From: Anatilimnocola aggregata | Lineage (GTDB): Bacteria; Planctomycetota; Planctomycetia; Pirellulales; Pirellulaceae | Length of the DNA: 64,000 nucleotides | NCBI RefSeq assembly: GCF_007747655.1 | Contig: NZ_CP036274.1 | Coordinates: forward strand, 4,402,001-4,466,000 | Direction: 5' to 3' | In this document: positions 52,171 through 61,200 of the stretch, piece by piece | Numbering within the stretch: position 1 is the first letter of the stretch | How the letters are laid out: every line of letters starts with the position of its first letter | Notes under the pieces: generated by a model | Told to the model about the DNA's origin: nothing | The model's database searches: none | The model's input: the letters and a program-made list of their open reading frames with translations, nothing else | Made by a program: the position numbers and the translations under genes

Positions 52171-53280
52171 TTAGCCGTTGTTCTTTTTGAATTCGCGCAT
52201 GAAGTCGGCAAGGGCTTCGACCCCCGCGACCGGCATGGCGTTGTAGATCGAGGCCCGAATGCCGCCGACGCTGCGATGTCCCTTAAGGCCATCGAGCCCG
52301 CGGTCTTCGCCCTCTTTGCAAAATTTCTTTTCGAGGGCTTCGTTTGGCAATCGGAACGTGACGTTCATCAGCGAACGATTCGCGGTCTGGGCATGTCCCT
52401 TAAAGTACCCACCACTGCCGTCGATCAAATCGTAAATCAGCTTGGCTTTATCCTTGTTCCGCTGATGCATCGCCTTCAGCCCGCCCACATCGTCCTTTAG
52501 CCAGCGGAGGACGAGCCCCATCAGGTAGATGGCGAAGGTCGGCGGCGTGTTGTAGAGCGAATCTTCTTTCACGTGATTCTTGAAGTTCAAATATCCCGGC
52601 AAGCTATCCTGCGAACGGGCCAGCAGATCGTCGCGAATGATGACGGCAGTCACCCCAGCTGGGCCCGCATTCTTTTGGGCACAGGCATAGACCAGGCCGA
52701 TATTCTTGAAGTTCAAGGGGCGATGTAAAAAGTCGCTCGAAGCGTCGATCACCAGCGGCGATGCGCCAGTATCGAGCTCTTCAGCAAACTGCACGCCTTG
52801 AATGGTCTCGTTGCTGCACAAATAGGTAAAGGCAGCATCCGGATTCAGACCGGCCTCGGCTTGCGTGGGCAAGCGATCGTAATTGGTTGCTTTGCCGTCC
52901 CAAGTGACCTTCACCTGGCCTTCGCGCTTGGCCTCGTCGAGCGCCATTTTGCTCCACGAACCGGTGATGACGTAATCGGCGGCAGCGCTTTGGCCACGCA
53001 GCAGGTTCATCGGCACCATCGAGAACTGCAATCGCGAACCGCCCTGCAAAAAGATGATGTGATAGTTCTCGGGAATCGCCAGCAACTCGCGCAGCATCTG
53101 CTTGGCACCAGCCAGAATATCGAGAAAGCCCTGAGCCCGGTGGCTCATCTCGAGAATGCTCATGCCGTAGCCAGGCAGCGACACCAAATCCCGCTGAACT
53201 TGTTCCAGGACCGGCAGCGGCAACACGGCGGGACCGGGGGAAAAGTTGAAAACGCGCTGATTGGCGGTGACGGTCGACAT
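52171..53280 (-). CDS. serC: Phosphoserine aminotransferase
   Basis: This PLP enzyme converts 3-phosphohydroxypyruvate and glutamate to phosphoserine, the second step of serine synthesis (also used for vitamin B6 in some bacteria). The 369-residue protein opens with FNFSPGPAVLPLPVLEQV, has FLQGGSRLQFSMVPMNLL, the PLP lysine in YACAQKNAGPAGVTAVIIRD, and GHRSVGGIRASIYNAMPVAG at the C-terminus. All are family hallmarks. It precedes serA by 55 bp, giving a serC-serA operon. Confidence 0.97.
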   Translation of the reverse strand: MSTVTANQRVFNFSPGPAVLPLPVLEQVQRDLVSLPGYGMSILEMSHRAQGFLDILAGAKQMLRELLAIPENYHIIFLQGGSRLQFSMVPMNLLRGQSAAADYVITGSWSKMALDEAKREGQVKVTWDGKATNYDRLPTQAEAGLNPDAAFTYLCSNETIQGVQFAEELDTGASPLVIDASSDFLHRPLNFKNIGLVYACAQKNAGPAGVTAVIIRDDLLARSQDSLPGYLNFKNHVKEDSLYNTPPTFAIYLMGLVLRWLKDDVGGLKAMHQRNKDKAKLIYDLIDGSGGYFKGHAQTANRSLMNVTFRLPNEALEKKFCKEGEDRGLDGLKGHRSVGGIRASIYNAMPVAGVEALADFMREFKKNNG

Positions 53281-53555
53281 GGAACAGCTACTCCCTCAAA
53301 GGACGGCCCGCTCAATCGACACGGATTGGGGGCAAAAGTTCAGCCAGGGGCAAACCGAGATTTTAGGATGATCGGTCGCAGTCGGGGAGGGGACAAGAGT
53401 CGTTTGAGGACTTCGCTCGGCTACTTCTCCCCCAGCAAATGTCGCGGCAGCCCGCAAGGGAAGACTGGACCGGTGCTTCAATCGCCAAACCGATTCGGCC
53501 GGCACCGGCGATCGTCTAGCCAACAACGGAAGCCGCGGTGGGTACTTTCTCAGCC

Positions 53556-54116
53556 TTAGCCTCGCCGAGCGTTGCGCTGATTGACGATGTATTGGTAAAT
53601 GTGCTCAAGAGGCATCTGCGGAGTCGCAAGTTCGATCTTGTAATGCCAGTTAGAATACTTCTTACAACCTTCAGCGTCCGGATGAAACGTGTTCGGATCG
53701 GCAAGATTGGCGAGGTCGATCCCGATGAACCTGCCCGTATCGCTTTCGGCAATCTCCATCCGGCTAATATTGTGATACGGAATCTGAGTAATCACTTTCT
53801 TCCGGTTGACGACGTATTGCAGCCGATCATGCCCCATGACAAGGCCGCCCCGATTCAACAGCAAGACGATTCCTGCTGCAATCAGCAGTAGACCACCGGA
53901 GCCCAAGACGAGCGCCAGCAGGCCAGCGCCGCTGGTGAACTCATACCTTCCGGCGGGTCCACCAAAACTGAAGCCAGATAGTTGTGCGAGCGCGATAGTG
54001 CCTCCGAAGAAGAGCCCGATAAAGCCCATGCCAATCACGCCGAAAGCCATCGTGAGTGGAACTCGAATTTCGTGGCCGTTGATCGGCGCTGGAAGGGATG
54101 CCGCTGGCTGGTTCAT
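53556..54116 (-). CDS. Small membrane protein of unknown function
   Basis: The 186-residue protein has two hydrophobic segments (about 22-50, MAFGVIGMGFIGLFFGGTIA; about 65-88, LLALVLGSGGLLLIAAGIVL), followed by a PH-like beta part (GHDRLQYVVNRKKVITQIPY, HNISRMEIAESDTGRFIGID) and EHIYQYIVNQRNARR. This layout resembles small bacterial PH-like membrane proteins, but no family can be named. It is divergent from the EamA gene, with about 150 bp between the starts. Confidence 0.65.
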   Translation of the reverse strand: MNQPAASLPAPINGHEIRVPLTMAFGVIGMGFIGLFFGGTIALAQLSGFSFGGPAGRYEFTSGAGLLALVLGSGGLLLIAAGIVLLLNRGGLVMGHDRLQYVVNRKKVITQIPYHNISRMEIAESDTGRFIGIDLANLADPNTFHPDAEGCKKYSNWHYKIELATPQMPLEHIYQYIVNQRNARRG

Positions 54117-54269
54117 ACGATCCTTTCAGTTGTGCCGGCAGGCTGTGAAAATTTGGAGGAAAGGATAGCCAACCAGCGATTTCGCCACAAGCATCGGGAC
54201 TCGGTACTACTGAACGCAGATGCTATGCTGCAGACTCTACGCGATAAACCTCTCTCCTTTGTTCCTGCC

Positions 54270-55226
54270 ATGCTAACGCAAACTACTTCTGCCGAGCGTT
54301 GGCGCGCCAGGCTGCTGGTGCTGATTGCGGCGCTGCTTTGGAGCAGTAGTGGCTTCTTTGCCAAGGCTCCGGACTTCAAGGGTTGGCCAGGGCCGACGAT
54401 TGCGTTTTGGCGGGCTCTGTTTGCCTGCGTCATCTTGTTGCCGATGGTGCGCCGCCCGAGTTGGTCGTGGAAGATGGTGCCGATGACACTCATCTTCGCC
54501 GCCATGAACTATACGTATCTCACCGCCATGGCCCGCGGCTCAGCTGCCAACGCAATCTGGCTGCAAAACACTGGCCCGATGATCGTGCTGCTGGTCGGTG
54601 TTTTGGTATTCAAGGAATCATCGCGCGGGCTCGATTGGCTAATGGCAGCCCTCTCTTCAGCGGGCATCGGGTTGATCCTCTACTTTGAATCCCAAGGGGC
54701 CGCCTTCGATGCCGTGCTCTATGGGCTGGCTTCGGGCATCACCTACGCCGGGGTCGTCCTCTCGCTGCGCATGCTCCGCGAGCACGAAAGTGCCTGGCTG
54801 ATCGCTCTCAATCACATGGTGACGGCCTGCATCCTCGCGCCGTTTGCGCTGCCACTGCTAGCGCCGGTCTACGAACTTGAAGCCAGCGTCGTCGAGCAGT
54901 ATTGGCCGCAGGGTCGGCAATGGCTGATGCTCGCAGCCTTCGGCATTTTTCAAATGGGACTACCCTATTTCCTCTTCGCTCGTTCGCTGCGGACAATTCC
55001 CGGCCACGAAGCGAGTGGCATCGGGCTGGTCGAGCCGCTGCTTGTGCCGGTCTGGGTCTGCCTGGCTTGGGGCTGGCGCGAGAACATGCCCGCCTGGTGG
55101 ACCATCGCTGGTGGCGGACTGATCTTTTCTGGCCTCGTCCTGCGTTACTTAGGCACACTCCGCGATCAACCTGAACTCCCTGTCAGCAATAGGCCGGATG
55201 CCAACGAGGCACCGGCCAATGCCTAG
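54270..55226 (+). CDS. EamA/DMT family transporter
   Basis: The 318-residue protein has ten predicted membrane helices in two EamA repeats. The first begins LLVLIAALLWSSSGFFAKAP with WRALFACVILLPMV, and the second begins with DAVLYGLASGITYAGVVLSL, then LVEPLLVPVWVCLAWGWREN near the end (the family's EP motif). Members export amino acids, metabolites or drugs; substrate unknown. Starts at 54225 and upstream are in frame; 54270 (MLTQTTSAERW) leaves a short N-terminus and was chosen, with moderate certainty. It ends 35 bp from the giant protein gene, which faces it. Confidence 0.88.
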   Translation: MLTQTTSAERWRARLLVLIAALLWSSSGFFAKAPDFKGWPGPTIAFWRALFACVILLPMVRRPSWSWKMVPMTLIFAAMNYTYLTAMARGSAANAIWLQNTGPMIVLLVGVLVFKESSRGLDWLMAALSSAGIGLILYFESQGAAFDAVLYGLASGITYAGVVLSLRMLREHESAWLIALNHMVTACILAPFALPLLAPVYELEASVVEQYWPQGRQWLMLAAFGIFQMGLPYFLFARSLRTIPGHEASGIGLVEPLLVPVWVCLAWGWRENMPAWWTIAGGGLIFSGLVLRYLGTLRDQPELPVSNRPDANEAPANA

Positions 55227-55261
55227 GATTACGTGTGGTCAGCGCGCGGTCAGCGCTAAAC

Positions 55262-58200
55262 TTACTCAAGATTGCTCAGCGATTCCGAACTGCTGTTGCG
55301 ATCAATAAGCAGATCTTCCAGGCTATTGGCGAAGAACCAATCGAGACCTGCCTGCCCACGGAGGTTATCGATATCGTCGTCGTCAAACACCGTCGCAGCA
55401 CCGAGACCGGAGTCGCCAGCCACTCGCAGCACATACGCGCCGTTGGCACCGGTTCCTTGCCGCAAATTATTAACGCGCGTTGCGTAGTTATTGCCACTTG
55501 TCCACTCAGCCATGATGGCAGTGAGCGCGGCAATGTTGGCATCGTAGCTAGTGGTTCCGGCAATCAGCAGATCGTCGCCGCCACCACCGTCGATGCCGGG
55601 TGGAATCAAATCGGCTTCGCCGTTATCCGCGCCCGTACCACCAATGAGCAGATCGCGGCCAGCGTTGCCAACGAGCGTATCGTTGCCGGCATTACCGACC
55701 ACGATGTCGTCGCTGGTTCCACCCGTTAGCCAGTCGTCGCCAGAGCCGCCGAACAGGATGTCGTTGCCACCCAGGCCATTCAAAACGGCAGTTCCCGAGA
55801 AGCCACTGGCATCCATCACATTGTTACCCGCGCCACCTTCGAGTTCGGCGACCGTAATTCCCTGCAAGTTGAAGGAAGTACCGTCCGAGATCGACAAGTG
55901 AGAATCGGTCAGTGTGAAATTGGCGTTGCGGACAGCTGCGACCGAAACAAATCCTCCATTGCCGGTGAGTGAGCCCGTACCGGTCCAAGCGGTGATATCG
56001 AACGTGGCACCCGTCGGTCCCGCAATCAGATCGGCGACGGTGATGCCCGACAGAACTACATCCATGGCGTCGTCGGTTTGCAGGCGATTGTTCGCGAGTT
56101 CGAAGTTGGCGCTCTTCGTGGCCCGCACTACGTCGGTGCCACCGCCACCGGCGAATGTGCCTGAGCCGGTCCAGCCGCTCGCATCGAACGTATTATTGCC
56201 AGCGCCGCCAGTGAGATTGGCAATCTCGATGGTGTTGAGTGCCAGCGACATTCCATCGAGGGTCGTAAAGGCACCATCGCCAATCGCGAAGTTGGTGTCC
56301 TTGGTGGCCGTCACGATATCGTTTCCACCGAGCCCCGTCAGCGAACCAATGCCCGTCCAACCGGTGACGTTGAACGTATTCGCACTCGTGCCGCCAATCA
56401 GGTTGGCGATCGTGATGTCTGACAGAATCAAATCGAAGCCGCCGGAAACAGACACGGTGGAATCGGTCAACGTGAAGTTGCCGTTGCGAGTGGCTGCCAC
56501 GGTATTGGTCCCACCGCCGCCGACTACCGCGCCGGTTCCGGTCCAACCGCTGACATCGAACGTGTTATTGCTCTCGCCACCAATCAGGTTCGCAATCTCC
56601 ATTGTCGCCAGCACCATGTTCAAACCATCGCTGGCGGTGAGATAAGTGCTACCGAGCGTGAAGTTCGTATCCTTGATGACAACGAGCATGTCACTGCCAC
56701 CTGCGCCGGTCAGCTTGCCACTTCCCGTCCAACCGCTCACGTCGAACAAGTGACTTCCACCGCCATCGGTCAGGTTTGCGACCTCGACGCTCGAAAGATC
56801 GAGCGCGAGCCCATCCGTCGTCGTCAGGTTGGCGTTCGTCAGGATGAAGTCGGTATTGCGATTGGCAATGAGCGTATCGCTGCCGCCGTTGCCAGCAACC
56901 AGGCCCGTGCCGCTCCACCCCGAAACGGTGAACGTATTATCGCCATCGCCGCCATTGAGGTGAGCCGATTCGACGCTCGCGAGACTCCAGTTGGGTAGCC
57001 CGGAAATGGCAAGCGAAGTGTTCGTCAGGGTGAAGTTGGCATCGTGAGAGGAGAGTATGGTATCGATATCTCCGCCACCATCGACGGATAGATTGCCGGT
57101 CCAACCAGCTACGCTGAAGGTGTTTGTCGAGGCACCACCTGTCAGTTCGGCCCGGCCGATGGCATTGAGCGTCATGAACATTCCGTTTGCCGTCAAATGC
57201 GAGTCATTCAGGATGATGAAGGTGTCATTGACGTAGATCACGCGGTCGGCACCACCGCCACCGGTAATCGAGCCAGTGCCGGTCCAGTCGCTTAGCGTGA
57301 ACTGGTTCGCGCTGGCACCACCGGCGAGATTGGCAACTGCGATGCTATCCAAGGCGAAGAACTTAGTGCCGACTGTCAGCGAAGTGTCGCCCAGCACCAT
57401 GTTGAGGTTTGCAGTCGCCACGACCGTATCGACGCCACCGTTGCCGGAGAACGATCCGGTCCCTGTCCATCCGGCAAGTGTGAACGTGTTGTTGCCGGCA
57501 CCACCTGCGAGATTCACACTCTCGATGCCGCTGAGCGAATCAACTCCACCGTCATCGCCCGTGAGAGTCGTGGCGGTCACCGTGAAATTGGTGTCTCGTC
57601 CGGTTAGTGCCCAGTCGGTGCCGCCGCCGCCGATGAGTGTATTGCTCCCCAAACCGCCCAGCAGACTGTCGTTGCCACTGCCACCGTTGAGAACGTTGTT
57701 GGCCGCATTGCCAATCAGCACATCCGAACCATCACCACCAGTGACGTTCTCGATGTTAGCTGCTTGCCCCGCTTCGAACACTTGCAGCGTGCGGTTGGTA
57801 TGGAAGCCAAGCATTTGCGATTGGCTGCTCAGATCGATTAACAGAGTATCGGTTGCATCTAGCGCACTGAAATTGAGAAGATCGGTTCCGCCACCGGGAA
57901 GTTCGACAATGGTATCGGTCTGTTCGATCGCGGTGGTCGTGAAGATATAAGTGTCGTCGCCGAGACCGCCGGTCAGAACGTTCGAGAGTTCGTTGCCAGT
58001 GAAGAAGTCGTTTTGCGCACTACCGATCACGTTCTCGAACGTCCCCGTGGTACCGAGTCGAAGCTTCAAATTGCTATTCACGGTTTGATTGGCGGTCACA
58101 GCCAGTTTGATCGTGACTCCAATCGTGGTCGTCGACGAGAAATCGAGCGTGTCGATGCCTAGAAAATCGTCGAGCTGATCGGTTCCCAGTTGCGAATCGG

Positions 58201-61200
58201 TGTCAAACAGATAGGTGTCATTGCCGTCACCGCCGTCGAGTGTATCGTTGCCCGCACCACCTTCGAGCGTATCGTCCGCTTCATTGCCCAGCAGCGAATC
58301 GGCCCCCGCGTTACCGATGAGGATATTCTGCTGGCTGTCGCCGGTGAGAATATCGTTCCCTGAACCGCCCGTGAGGTTCTCGATACCGCTAACTCCACCG
58401 GTGGCGGTAGCGGCTCCGGTCAGTAAGTTCGCATTGACCGACGTCGTAAACTCGCTGTAGTCAAGCGTGTCGCTGCCTTCCGCGCCGATCACACTACCGC
58501 TCACGGAGCTCCCTATCGCAAAAGCAAATGTGTCGTTGCCGCTGCCACTATCGAGAATGGCGATGCCGGTGAAGTCCACCGGGCCGCTGATTCCAACGAT
58601 GTTGCCTGCATTCGCGCCGGTGACATTCCAGCGAGCATCGAGCGAGCCGCGATACACCAAAGCATCCTCCCCGCCGTTGCCAGCCACCGTCAAACCGCCG
58701 GCAAACTCAGCCATCGCTTCCACAATGAAGGCGTTTGTCGAACCGGTGCCACTCAGGCTGGCAGCGGTCGGGCTGTAGATTGCTCCATCCAGAATGATTA
58801 AGCCATTTGAGTTGAGATGGATCGCGACGTTCCCCGCTGAGGTGATACTTCCTGTGCCCATGAGAATGATGAAACTGTCTGCTTGAACAGTGACCCCAGC
58901 CGACCCCTCCATGCTGGAGAGCATTTGGATCAATTGCGCGGCCTGAACGTTAACCGAACCGCTCGCCGCCAAGATGGGCGCGGGCGTGAATAACTCGCCC
59001 GCCGACGTGGTGACACTGATGTTGCCACTCGAAGTCGTGATGCCGTTGATTCCATCAACGGTTCCCACCGTCAGTGAACTCCCCCCGACATAACTGACAT
59101 CGCCACTCGACGTCAGCAAGGCAATGGTGACGACGTGATTGGCAGGCCCCCCCGTCGACAAATAGATGCCAGTGCCGGCTTCGATCGCTAAATCGACGGT
59201 GTTTATGCCGGCGGTCGACTGAGTCACTGCTCCTTCCGTCCGTAGGCTGAGTTGTCCAGTAACTGCCACAGCCCCAAGTTGGATATCCCCCGCGTTAATC
59301 AGGGTGACGTTCTCTGCATTGAGCGTAATCAAGCCCTGGAGATCGTTGGTCGGATTATCGAGCACAATATTCGCGCCACTGAATGACGCGTGTGTCGCAT
59401 TGATGGCAAAATCCTGGGTAATGTTTCCCGCTGCAGCAACCGTTAGATCACCGGACACGCCGAAGCCGTGAATTGCCAGGTCGTTTGCATCGCTAATTGC
59501 CAGGTTACCATCGACACCGATGGAGACTGGGCCGCCAAAATCGTTGAGGGGATTGTCCCACACGATGTCGCCGGCACCACCCATGCTGAATACCGACGTG
59601 TTTCCCTGGATGACGATGGATGACGAAGGAGCCTGCTGAATGGAACCGCCAGCGATTAAAAAGAGATCGCCAGTGAGGGAGACATCGCCAAAGTTGAAAG
59701 AACTGGAGTTCGACAGATGAAGGCTGCCGGAAGTGACCGAGATGTTTCCCGACATCGCATTCTGGAGCGACGACAAGTAAATCTCGCCCGTGCTCCCTGC
59801 ATCCAGAATCACGTCGCCCGCAACCTCGAGTCTCATCACTCCCATGATGGTTTCGGCCGCGATGAAAAGGTCGCCGGTGACAACTTGAGGTCCTCCAAGG
59901 CTCGGAGCAACCACGTCCTGAGCACCTTCCTGCCCATCGATCAGCAAGTCAGTGTCTGCCCTCAACGTGAGCGAGTTGATGACCAACGTTTGGTTACCGG
60001 CACCCAAGTTGAAGGCGAGAGACATGCCAGCGCTGGGGACAGCGAACTCAGTGACGGGAATCGAGTCGATGCCGCTATCGATGTGAGCAATACCCGTGCT
60101 GTAGTCGTTGATGGAAAGCTCGGTGTCGGCCGTCCCTGGCAGATTGAAGGTGACATTATCCGCGGTGCCCGTATTACGGATGTGGTCTGTTCCCGTAAAG
60201 GAGACGGTGCCGTAGTTTTCCAGGATGATGTTTCCTGAAGTTCCACTCGCGTAGTTGTAAGTGACCGAGCCTTGCTCGCCACCGATGATGCGCAGGCTGT
60301 CGGAAGTTGCGCCTTGGGGTTCGCCGCCGGCGAAGTCGATACCACCGACAGGTAGCGGATTACCGCCGTTGAAGTCGATGGTCAGCGTATCGTTGCCGTC
60401 GGCAGCATTGACGAGCAAGACACCTGTAATATCGTCCGCGAGAATATCGACCGTGTGCGCGTCGATTTGAATTGCTCCCGCCAGCGCGATCAGCGGAAAG
60501 TAGGGGTCTGAGATCCGTATATAGACGCCGTCGCGCGAGATCGTCAGGTCGTTCGAGGTTGTCCCGGCGGTGTCCGTAACAATTACGTTGCCACCGACGA
60601 GCTCTACCGTCGTTCCTAATTGCGAAACGGTGATTTCAAATTCACGCTCGGTTGCCAGACCGTCGTCATCGATGACAGTCAAGATGGCCGTGTAAGTTCC
60701 CGGCTCGGTATAGGTATGTGTCCCAGCTGCAGTGCCAAAGCCGTTAGCCTCCGTCACGCTGGCCGTCTCAATTGCCGAGCCATCACCCCAGTCAATCGTG
60801 GCGGTGTGTGTATCGAGAATGCCCGCATCGCTGAAATCTGCCGAAAGGGGAAACTCTTCCCCAACTTGCGCCGTGAGGTTGGAATTGCCGTCGCCATTGT
60901 AGCGGGCAATTGCAAAATCGAACGTGAAGTTGCCAAACTGACTGAACGTCGTGCCCGCGACCACAAAGCCGCCCATTGGATCGAGGGCGATCGAGTGCGC
61001 GTTATCAATCGGCGAATTGAAGTCGTCTAACTTGAATCCGTTCGTGCCGAATTGCGAATCGATGGTGCCGTCGCTGTTGAGTCGGGCTACGGCGAAGTCG
61101 TTGGAACTCGGTCCAGCGGTTATCGAGTATCCCGCAATCAGAACCTTACCGTCGGCCTGAATTGCCAGGTCCGAGCCCGTATCGATGCCGCCAAAATCGA

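Noticed and set aside
55825-57499. Regular repeats that might suggest a CRISPR array
   Set aside because: The units are coding, about 186 bp long, and vary throughout; there are no short identical repeats with unique spacers and no cas genes.
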